DNA from: Akebia trifoliata
Taxonomy: Eukaryota; Streptophyta; Magnoliopsida; Ranunculales; Lardizabalaceae
Length of the DNA: 64,000 nt
Direction: 5' to 3'
Assembly: GCA_017979445.1 (NCBI GenBank)
Contig: CM030714.1
Coordinates: forward strand, 45,275,220-45,339,219
The notes beneath the pieces were generated by a model that saw only the letters and a list, made by a program, of their open reading frames with translations, ran no database searches and was not told the origin of the DNA. Position 1 is the stretch's first letter. Each line of letters begins with the position of its first letter. Positions 54,501 to 64,000 of the stretch are shown here, piece by piece. The translations under genes and the position numbers were made by a program.

Positions 54501-55447
54501 CCTCTTAAGATTACTTTAAAGTGTCATTATTCGACTTCAAGGTCCTTGAAAAAAAAAATTCAAGGGTATTTTCATAATTTCACTAATATTATGTAAAATC
54601 CTAATTAAATTTTTTAAGATATCTATATTTCTCGTTTTTGGTGGAAGGTTGTAATTAGTAACTGTGAGTTTTCTTTTCATAGTGAAATCATTATGATCCG
54701 TGAACCTATCTTATCTTGAGGGAACCACGTAAAATCCTTGTGTTTCTTTGTGTGAATGCATCTTGTCTTATGTTTGTTTTTCGATTTATTTTCTTGGTTC
54801 GATTGCACTTATTTTCTTAACAATCATTTCTTTATCTTAAAACAATGTGTGGTTTATCAAATATTTATACTTCGAACTTTTTTCTTATTTTTTTGTGTAT
54901 CACCGAGAGGTAAGACTTAGTCAATTAAGAGTGGTTTTGATTAAAAGAAATGCCTGATTTAGTCCATCCATTAATTCAACTTTTTAGATCTACACTTGAC
55001 AAAGGGTCATGATACTTGATCGACTCTATGATTGGCCTTCTCGAACGGTAACAACTGATCCATGTGCACAAATATACTTCTACAAGAGCGAAGAGCTCCT
55101 TCTGGTACTTTTTTTTTTTTTTTTGGAATCGAGGTATCCGGGTGTCTTGGAGCACCCAATTAATCCTTGGGACACATGAAATCTCTCTCTCCCCCTCCAC
55201 ACACTAGGTAATTTTTTAGATAAATCTTGGGGGGTGATTCGAATCGCATACAACGTGAAAAAGAGGTAAATCAATGCCAAAATCCAAGCAAATGTGATAG
55301 ACCTTGACGTAAAATTTAATCCTTTTTCAGTGTCAAGTGGTAGAAATGACTCAGCTTAGGTGAATGGTTGTATCTTTGCTGGGGTCATGAAAAGACTTGG
55401 TTATAACACCCTTGAGATGGCCATTGCGCTTAGGCAAGTAAACAGTG
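51594..55447. other. Gene-free stretch with a pair of direct repeats
   Basis: 51978-52100 and 53345-53470 share GAAGGTCAAATTTxTGATTGACC, AAGATGTGG, AAGTAAGAT and CAAGAATAATGAAAA. After the second copy come ACGTGATTCGACAAACGTGC and ACGTCCATGGGCTCCGAGG, which resemble plant LTR text. They are probably LTR remnants. A T run lies at about 52592-52613 and a TTG microsatellite at about 54041-54071. Open frames at 52669-52905 and 53152-53421 show no recognisable domain. Confidence 0.45.
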
Positions 55448-55726
55448 CACTACGTGAAAATTAGAAAATTTGACAGAAAAATTCAACAGGCCAAGCTCTG
55501 AAATTTTAGTAATCGAATTTCGACAGCTCATGACCGTCGAAAATTTTTTATGTTCCTTGATTCGATGGCCCTGAACTGTCAAATTTCTCCCATCCTCCAT
55601 TAATTTGACGGTTTCGACCCATTAAAAACAAAAATTCAACAATGAAAATTTTGACGTCTTGGTCCGCTGAATTTAATGAAATTTGACGGTCTTGGGCCAT
55701 CGAATATGGCCTTTTTTCATGTTGTG
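55448..55726. mobile_element. CACTA-like miniature element, copy 2
   Basis: This 279-bp element starts CACTACGTGAAAATTAG and, inverted at the right, CACAACATGAAAAAAG. It aligns along its length with 10934-11221. Flanks GTG and GTA match at 2 of 3. CACTACxxGAAAA is the classic CACTA terminus in plants. Confidence 0.65.
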
Positions 55727-57159
55727 GTAGCACTGTGCCTTGTGCTTGAGCTGTGCTTATGGTGTTGTAGTACTAAATGTTTCAAGATGGTGCCACCCTA
55801 GGTAAGGCTTGTGGAGTGTTATACGACATACGACTTGGTGTTGGATTGAAATTCCGTCAATTAACTCAGTAACTTCTTTGTAGAAAAAGAATCTGAGTAT
55901 GTTTCAAGAGGCTAAATGGTAGAACGATAGAATGAGATCTACAGGTTATGAGCTAGAATTTGGGTCTTATGGACAGCCCCAAGAAAGAAACTCGTCAAAT
56001 TAAAATAGATATTATTGGTTGGCCTTACAAGCCCATAAGAGATAGCATCTATAGAACTAGGCTTTCAAGTTCAAAAGTTTGCCAACATATATCAAAATCT
56101 ATGTAACAACGAATACCTTACTCTTTATTTAGGTGCAGTATGGTAGTGAAGGCGTTCTTTCGACCTCTTGACTTAATTTTCAAGTATGGGTAATGGGAAG
56201 GTCCTTGGATGTAACATGTAAGAAGACTGTATCGAGGTGATCAACTGGGTCTCCCAAATCTAAGAAGAACTAAAGAGATGATGCCCCAAATGATTAATGT
56301 AAATTCCCTGATTTTTTAATCAAATTCTTTTTTTGGCTTAGCGGAAAAAAAAAAAAAGCAATGGGATGGTGTGGACCATAGTTTTAAAACTTTTCGAGGT
56401 GACTTGGCCCCAAAAATTAATAGAACCAACTCATTGAATCAATCCATTAACTTGGTTGAGTTAGATAGAAATGAACCATGTCGGGTTAGAAACTCCATCA
56501 TGATATTAGGTTATATATAATATTTTCGTGCAAACCAAGAAAAGAACAACTTTTATTTATTTTATAATATTGAAAATTACTTTTAAACATTTATAAATTT
56601 AATATACATTTGCTTGAGGCACTTGGGTTGGCTTGTAGTCTTTACTTTATTCTACTATTTTAGCATTCAAGTGAGTTTTAAAACTATGGTGTTGACATGT
56701 CATGATTGGGATTTTGGTTAGAGTGGGTGCAAACAGCATTTTTCGATGTGTTATAATTGCGTTGGTGCTCATGGTCACCAATCAGATTGATTTTTAGAGT
56801 GTATGATCATCAACAGGTTAGTCAGATGTTAATGCTTGGTAACACTTTTGAAGTCTGAAGTATGGAAGTGTCACAAATCAGAAAACTAGAAATCAAACTT
56901 TAGAATTTGGGTTTTATGGACAGGCCCAAGAGATCTGTAATCTCTCCATGTGCTTGCATAGCATCAAGTGAAGGTTGATGACGTGGCAACATTCCATCAA
57001 TTTTGGTACCATAATATGGTTAATAATTTAGTAAAATTGCAACTATTATATGAACATTTTTGTGAAATCTCGCTTGTGCACAAAAATTTGCTTCCTGTTT
57101 GAGGTTGTTGTGGGCTTTTGGTTCAAAGAACCACAGAAATGGACACGCAGTTGTAAAAG
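55727..57159. other. Gene-free stretch
   Basis: AGAATTTGGGTxTTATGGACAG occurs at about 55956 and 56907, followed by CCCAAGA, marking a dispersed repeat fragment. Nothing else was recognised. Confidence 0.4.
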
Positions 57160-57343
57160 GAAAATGCTGGAGCGACAATAAAATTGACATCGATTCACAC
57201 ATTGCTGATGTGGATGGGTGTTCGGAGTCATAAATGCTTTTCATCGAGATACGAGTGATAAAACATCTATGGTTCTGTGTGCATCTCCACATTAGCAATG
57301 TGTGAATCAATGTCAATTTTAATGTCACTCCTGACACGACTCC
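57160..57343. mobile_element. Hairpin MITE (GAAAATGC type), 7 of 9 bp duplication
   Basis: It begins GAAAATGCTGGAGCGAC. Arms AATTGACATCGATTCACACA and the complementary right arm (57294-57319) pair over more than 20 bp, as do ATAAATGCTTTTCATC and its partner. Flanks TTGTAAAAG and ATGTAAAAT match at 7 of 9. Confidence 0.6.
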
Positions 57344-57352
57344 ATGTAAAAT

Positions 57353-59164
57353 AGTCATAGTGATCACAATTTTTTAAAGAAAGATAATGAAAACCTGTAT
57401 GGATTTAAAATATACATATGGGAAGGTTTTACAAAAAAACTTTAATCCTTTTGTGTTATTTTATCAACTCATGAAAAGTGTATATGTAGAAATTTTCATT
57501 TTTGTTTTTCTCAAGTTTGATTTTTTTTTCTTTTTTTTAGATACTTAAAAATTATTTAATAAATACAAATCAGTTGATTGAATTGAACCCTGGTCCAATC
57601 GTTATGAGCAAAATTTTGATTTGATTATCGATCTGATTTTTAATACATTAATATTTTGAGTTTCGTTATAAACCTCTTACCACTTCTGGCTGTATTCTGT
57701 TCTCACTTCTCAGTAGAAATTGGAAGTGCCTGTTAAATTTTTAGGAATGATAATTTCGCTTCAAAAAAAAAAAAAAAAATTTAATTAAGCATGGAAATTA
57801 AAGAAGTTCAAAAACACAAATCTTTAGTGCTCCATCATAAAATTTTTACGAGAGATGTAAAATGTGATCTACCTTCATTAAGATATCAATCATGCTAATG
57901 AACATAGCTTCTTTTTTTGTTTTTTTTAGTTTGGCTGACCGCACGTACCAACCACCCTAGTATATGTTCAACAATTAAATATAGTCATTTTTTTGTGGAA
58001 GGACATATAGAGATTTGTGATCTGGGGAGCAAATTCAGTAGTCCTTACCATCTCAGTTAACTCCCGATGGTGAACACAGCTTCATTATGACCATATGACA
58101 AAAATCTTCAACTTATGAAAAGTTGATTAATTCACAAAGTTTTGAAATTTTCATATGTTTTTGGAAAAAAAGAAATCTTGATTCACAAATTAATCATCGA
58201 ATTTGAAGTTGAACTATATTATGATTTTGTTATTATTTTAATATATTATGTTTTATAACATATTTAATATATGAAACATTCATTTTTATATTTTTCTAAT
58301 TGATAGAGTTTTCTATTTTCTCAACTTCGACACTTTTTTCCTTCCCAAACTAATTTAAAAGATCCAACTTATGGTTATATGATGCAACCCACATGATAAA
58401 ATATTTTTTTTTTTCCTTTATAGTATAGGTTTAGTTAAAATTTCAAATCATTTTTATTGGATGTAAATTACTATGTTTAGCTTATATTATATTATTATAC
58501 TATGGCAACTTTGGACCTACTGTTGTTCAGACATGGATGATATTTGGCCTACCGCATCATCTTGATTTGCAAATATTCCAGTTAGTTCGGATGCACTTCA
58601 CATCACCACAAAACAAAATAAAAGATAAGTCAAGCGCTTGATATTGTTTTCTCAATGCTTCCCATATAATTGAAATGGAATATGGACATTATTCATTTTT
58701 TTAATTGATTAATATTCAATCCACTAAAAGCATCTAAGTGTTAATGGTGTAAAAAATTAAATTACTATCATTTTAGAATCGTCGTATATTTCCACTATAC
58801 CCTGTAGCCGTGACGGTAGATATATAATGGGCCTTGTAGAAATCTGGGCTTCTAGAGCAAATGCTAAAGAATCCTTTCCCTCTCTTCACAAGAAGAGATT
58901 TCCAACTCTCATAGACCGAAAGGAACACTGAAGGGAAGCAGTGAGGATATTGAAATAGGTAATGAAATGGGACCACACATGTTATATCTTTCAAAAAAGA
59001 GAATAAATCAGTCAGAGTCCTCTTTAAACCAATTTAAAGTGTCAATATTCTTTAGTCTCCCCATGGTATACAAAACAATAAACAATTCTTAAAATATTAA
59101 AAATGAACATTCTAGATTCTTTTCTACTGCATTACTAGAGTTTGCTCGTCCTACAACATGGTCA
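57353..59164. other. Gene-free stretch
   Basis: AT-rich sequence with an A run at about 57763-57778. No gene or element was recognised; the frame at 58773-58994 shows no domain. Confidence 0.45.
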
Positions 59165-59706
59165 CATTATGTGAAAACTAAAAATTTTGACAAGAAAATT
59201 CGACAGTAGGCATGGTGCATGGGACCAACCACTTCTTTCAATCATATATTCTACTTCGGGACAAGTCCGATTACTTGTTTTTCTTTCTAGTTCAATTGGG
59301 GATTTTCTTTCTTAAAAGGTCGGCTTATTACTCCGTTTACTTGCCTAACATATACGCTTCTCTATGCTTACTCACTTTCTTTCAAGACAAAGAGGATAAT
59401 GTGCTTCTTACACTACCACTTCTAAGAGACCACTCTTCCTCTTTGAAAGCACAATAGCAAACTGGTTGGGTCAATGCCCACAAATTTTAGAAAGCAAATT
59501 TTGATGGCCTATGGGCGTTGAAATTTTTTATGATCCCCAATTTGACTGTTTAGAGCCATCAAATTTCTCCCATCCTCTATTAATGTAATGGTTTTGATCC
59601 ATCGAAAAAATAAATTTGACAATGAAAATTTGATTCCTTGGTCCGTCAAATTTTATGAAATTTGACGATTTTGGGCCGTCAAATATATGGCTTTTTTCAC
59701 ATTGTC
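59165..59706. mobile_element. CACTA-like miniature element, copy 3, with a 258-bp insertion
   Basis: Ends are CATTATGTGAAAA and, inverted, GACAATGTGAAAA, with TCA on both sides. It aligns with the copies at 10.9 and 55.4 kb except for roughly 59206-59463, which interrupts the shared text between TTCGACAG and GGGTCAATGCCC. Confidence 0.6.
59206..59463 (+). other. Foreign insertion within the CACTA-like element, with an 81-codon open frame
   Basis: This 258-bp segment is absent from the two sister elements and has a visibly higher GC content than its surroundings. It carries an open frame from ATG 59212 to TAG 59457 that is rich in F, L and Y and has no domain I can name. The composition would fit organellar DNA captured during break repair, but that is a guess. 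No target duplication was seen. Confidence 0.45.
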
Positions 59707-60600
59707 TCATCATCTTTGGACTTAATGAGGTAAAAAAGGAAAGACAATAAAATTATAACGGTATTATTTAAAAGATTAGAAGGGCAAAGGAAATAAAGTT
59801 GGAGAGGTGTTATTGAAAAAGAGAAAAGGGGGAGTAGAGAAAAGATAATAAAGTTGAATAAATAATAAATTTTTTATGCCCCCTCTGACATACGCCCCGA
59901 TCATAGAATCGTAGATCATTTGCCTCAGGATACACAAAACCAATATTTTAAAAATCGGACTGATGATCAGACCGATTCATATTTATTAAATAATAAATTT
60001 AAATTTATAAATATTAGAAACATCTGCAATTTGGATCAAAATAATGGATAAATTAAAATTAAAAAAAAAATTATGTACTTAAATTCTTTTAAATAATATG
60101 ACATCTTCTTTTCATATTATTTATGTTAATCGCTAAGAACTAACAATTGATTAAAAAACAATGAATAAAAAATAAAAGAAGAAAATTTAACATAATCAAA
60201 TATTATTCATAAAAAGATAAAGAAAATTTCATTCAACATTTTCATTAACAATCATTAATAAATCTCTAATAAAAAATAACTCAATCAAATCATATCTTAT
60301 TATAGGATTTCAAAAGTCTAAATTTAAGTATAAATGTAAAGTCTCTAATCTTTTAACTATTGTTCGTGTAGTCATTCTAGTAATCATCATCATCATTTTA
60401 AGTTTTCCTGTCCCTTATAATTGCGATATTCTTTCTTTGTTTTTCCATCATATGCAATAATCCCATCATGCCTATATATATATTATTTTAGGCTTGTGTT
60501 TTAAAACTCTCACTAGAATATTCATTTTCAATCAAATCATTTTTTATTTACATTCATTTTGATAAACTTGGTCTCTTATTGGTAGTTGATCTATCTCAAA
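59707..60600. other. Gene-free AT-rich stretch
   Basis: At 59885-59945 CATAGAATCGTAGATCATTTGCCTC-like text resembles 16160-16195 near a hairpin element. The rest is A- and T-rich 3' flank of the hAT pseudogene. Confidence 0.4.
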
Positions 60601-62950
60601 TCAATTATCTATTTCTTCATCTTGGAATACAGGAGGCGTAGTCTCCACTACCCAATCCCCTAGTATGTCCATATTTTCGAAAGATATAGAACCATAGCAC
60701 TTATTTTTCTTGGAACCCCTGCAAAAAATAATTTTAAATCAATACATTATGAACTATATAAATATGTATTAATATAAAAATTCAAGAATAAATTCAAGTA
60801 TTAAAAAATACTGACAATCAACGTACTCACATAAAAACAAATAACTACTTACTGATTTGCTAAATGAAGATATTGAACAAACACAAAATCATTGAGCCTG
60901 TGGTGCTCTAATTGATTTCTTCTTTCCATATGTATTCGTTCAACAATGCTCCAATTACGTTTACAACCCGATGAACTACAAGTTTGGCTTAGAATTCATA
61001 GTCATTTCTTGCAAATTCGGTGCACTTCCTCCAAAGTTTTCTCACTAATTAACTATGCAAAAAAAAAATTTACTATACAAAACATGCACCATAAAATAAA
61101 TTAGTCAAGAACCTAAATTATATATTAAATTTAAAAATATAAAGATTAAACTATTTGATTTGTTAACCTGGAGGCATTTTATTATGTTCATTTATTGTCA
61201 TAGATCGCCCAAAGTCTTCACTTGCTTCCTTGTAGAGCTTGATTTCTTTATTGATATTTTCTTGTTTTAACTCGTCATCAACAAACATTCTTTTGATACA
61301 ATCCAAGAGTTGAGACAAAATTCTATAGTGGGAAGAAAAAGTATTTTTATTATTTAAAAAAAATTCAGAATTCAACCAATAGCTTGTTGCATGTAACTTT
61401 GCATCAAGTTGATCTTCCCATCGACGATCAATGATATCAAAAAATGGTAAGTACACTTTTATTTTATTTTTAAATTCATTTTTTATTGTTTTCTTTGCTA
61501 TCATAATGCCTTCAAATATGCATCCCATTGCAGGTTTGTCATCACTATCCACAACGTAAGATTCTCACCAATGATTCACCAATTTTAACAAGCATCTCAC
61601 ATGAAGTCCAAAACTCAGGTAACAAAATTGTATTTTTGAAATCCTTCCCATCATTGATTTTTGACCATTTACTTTCTAACCACTCCTTGCTGGTGACCAT
61701 ATTTTGCAAATCATTTTTATTATTGATCAAACTTTGTAATGTCAAAAAGTTAATTGCAAAACAAGTAAAAGCAGGATGAACCACCTATTTTCCATTTGTA
61801 TGCATTCTCATCAAATTTAGAACGACAAAATGGTTATAAATGAATTTTGAAATATCTCGTGCTTTATTTATAATCAACAGCACATCTTTTAACTTGTCAA
61901 ATCTTCAGGCCTTAAATCAATTGAATAGGCCACATAAAAAGATCAAAATACTCTTGCAATTTCTTGGACCAATAATTTTCTTGGAGTTATTTAATTAATT
62001 GTATTATCAGTTATCAATTGAACTACATTTTCTGGTCCAAGAAATTCCACCACTTCCTTAACAAGACCAAATAACATTTGAACGGTCTTCGAATGTGTTG
62101 TCTCATCAACTGATTTTAAAAATATAATTCCTTTAAGACAATAAATAAGAAAATTAATCAATGTCCCACTTCTTTTATCAGTCTAACCATCAGTCATGAT
62201 TGTGCAACCTTTCTCTTTCCAATTATCTCAAATGATGTCAATAAACTATTTCACTTCATTGATATTTTTCTTCAAAATAGAACCCCGTATGGCATGATAT
62301 GAAGGTGTTTTATATCCTGGACCAATAAAAATAACTACATCAAGCATAGGTTGAAAATAATGCGAGTTAATGATATTGAATGGAATGAATGCATCATACA
62401 TCCATTTTTCAATGGTTGAATCTGCCTTTAATACCTTATCCTTGGTTGCCAATGCACTTTTAATTTTCGATTGTTCACCTGAATTTGTTCGTGGAGTTGA
62501 CAATCCCTTTTCTTCGTATTAACTTATTGCTTTTCTTATTCTTAGTAGCATGACTAACAACATCATGATCTTCTTCACTTGACTCATCATCTATTGTCAC
62601 AAGACTTATTTCTTATTCATCGTATTTTCTTTTTTCCATTTTTTTTTTCTTTTCTTTTCTTTTCTTTTCTTTTTCTTTTGAAACATTTCTAAGATTACAA
62701 TCAATTTGATATTATACCTATCTAGGTATTCTTGAGCAAGTCTCAGCACCCCCTTCTTACGGTCCAGACATTCTTTCATTCGATGTGTCCCACCTCCACA
62801 AAATGTCTTTCCGCAATAATTGTATTTCAGAATAGTCATTCTTTTTCCAGTTGGATCATCTAAAATTTTACGATGCTCCCAAGTATCATCTGTCTTACTT
62901 CGAGTAGAATTAAAATTGATAAAAGTGGAAGCTACACTTGGACTTGACAT
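60601..62950 (-). pseudogene. hAT-family transposase, decayed
   Basis: Reading downward from ATG 62950: a BED-type zinc finger region with NYCGKTFCGGGTHRMKE, one Cys replaced by Tyr and the last His by Cys. Then STIEKWMYDAFIPFNIIN and GPGYKTPSYHAIRG. Then the DUF659 core with GCTIMTDG, a stop where Trp is expected, LINFLIYCLKG and LKSVDETTHSK. Later come HPAFTCFAINFL, CIFEGIMIAK and, near 60990-60850, QTCSSSGCKRNWS plus HHRLNDFVFVQY, the hAT C-terminal dimerisation region. In-frame stops fall at 62246-62248, 62228-62230 and 62183-62185, and the frame shifts near 61550. A TTTTC repeat at 62641-62680 interrupts the N-terminal part. The element is inactive. Confidence 0.8.
62638..62680 (+). repeat. 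TTTTC pentanucleotide microsatellite
   Basis: Repeated CTTTT units sit in the N-terminal part of the hAT pseudogene and translate, in that frame, into a lysine/arginine/glutamate run not found in the family. Confidence 0.75.
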
Positions 62951-64000
62951 TCTAACAATTAAAAATATGAAAAAACAGAATAATAATTCAAATTAGAATC
63001 CCAAACAAATATAATTTAAAAAAAGAAATGATTTATTCAAGCACTATAATTGAAATGCCCACTATGTTTACTTTGGTATTAAAACGTTCTAACATTATTA
63101 ACACAGACAAATCAATATATGAGTATAGATGTTCTATATTTAATATGAAACATTGACGTGATACATCCGAAATGTTAATAACATTTAGATCGACTTACCA
63201 ATAGATCTATTTGTTGTAATTTTATTCCTTGCTTTATCAAGCTTGTTATTCTTACTTTATGAATCTGACAAACATAACTAACTTAGTAAGATTTTAATTC
63301 TTACTAAGAGTCATTGGGCTTGTAGGGATAAACAAATTGGCAATCCAATACCACAACATTCTAGATTTCATTGGAAAAACTCATATTCAAAAATTTTAAA
63401 AAAAATTAACTAATATTTTTTAATTTGATTGAAGGTGTTGAAAAGGGATGGCTACCGAAGTCCCAAATTTAAAATTAAAATTCCATAGTGAGAATTATTT
63501 TATTTTTTTCGATTTTTGTTTTCAAAAATCTTAAAATTTTATCGTTTATAATCTTGTGGGCTTGTGGGCTTGTGACATCTGATCATGTTTTTGAATACCA
63601 CAAATTGATGTGGCTTGGATCCACTTCTGTGTATGTTAAGCTACAAATAAAAACCTCAATTTAAATTTTATATTTTTATACTTTATAACGTGGATCCCAC
63701 CTCAGGGTTTGCTGGGAAACAAACTACTTGGTAAAGTAAAGTTTGGTTGGTGATTAACAAACTCCATACTTATTTAGTAAGGTTCCCTTGGATAACTCCA
63801 AGGGAGTTTTGTTTAGTAAAAATGCAGATACTTGTTGATATGCAGAGAAGATGAAGCAAAGAACTGTACCTGTAAACCAAAATTAATTTGAAAAAATATA
63901 TATAAAAGAAAAATTTGTAAATCCTTTATTTGATCTTCAATTTGATGCTTAACTCCCTAACCTCAAATCTATCACTACACAAGAGAAGAAGAAGAAGTGA
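62951..64000. other. Gene-free stretch with one dispersed repeat
   Basis: A TTAGTAAGG-family copy covers about 63265-63620: CTTAGTAAGATTTTAATTC, TCTAGATTTCATTGGAAAAAC, TTGAAGGTGTTGAAAA and GATCATGTTTTTG. The rest up to the window end shows only short frames. Confidence 0.5.

Overview
This window is nuclear DNA of a flowering plant. It is AT-rich, its genes have GT-AG introns with phases I could verify, and repeats and mobile-element remains fill most of it. No rRNA gene, intact tRNA gene, CRISPR array, operon or bacterial ribosome site was seen. The species cannot be told from the sequence alone.

The gene content is small. Three tandem, same-strand copies of an organic cation/carnitine transporter of the OCT4 type (MFS fold) occupy the first 36 kb. 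Copy A is only the last exon (1-730) because the window edge cuts it. Copy B (11465-20327) and copy C (29107-35893) are complete three-exon genes with identical intron phases and predicted proteins of 527 and 523 residues. Homology between copies extends into the 3' flanks of A and B and the promoters of B and C. Pieces resembling copy C intron 1 also lie between A and B (5.3-9.8 kb). The only other ordinary gene I could assemble is a two-exon minus-strand gene (40852 down to 37741) for a 132-residue plant protein of unknown function. Its 58-bp last exon lies 2.7 kb from the first.

Mobile elements by region: three related foldback elements sit end to end in TA microsatellites at 3.2-4.4 kb. 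A PIF/Harbinger element (23291-28845) lies between OCT copies B and C. Its three-exon transposase is intact, but its Myb-like partner gene carries two in-frame stops, and its right end is about 0.26 kb upstream of the copy C start codon. A 1.06-kb Harbinger-type non-autonomous element (38747-39804) sits in the intron of the small gene. Solo-LTR sequences lie at 20949-21672 (+) and 50863-51588 (-). Two TRIM-like miniature retrotransposons are at 13.2-13.5 and 37.3-37.5 kb. A decayed hAT transposase occupies 60601-62950, and three CACTA-like miniature elements are at 10.9, 55.4 and 59.2 kb.

The most consistent unexplained signal is a set of 95-225 bp hairpin elements starting GAGTC/GAATAATGC and flanked by 9-bp target duplications. 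Five sites are perfect, others match 7-8 of 9, and two have related empty sites inside the window. I read these as non-autonomous Mutator-like elements. They are dense in intron 1 of OCT copy B.

The OCT genes presumably act as individual membrane transporters. I see nothing linking the small gene or the transposons to them functionally, apart from element insertions close to their promoters, introns and 3' ends.
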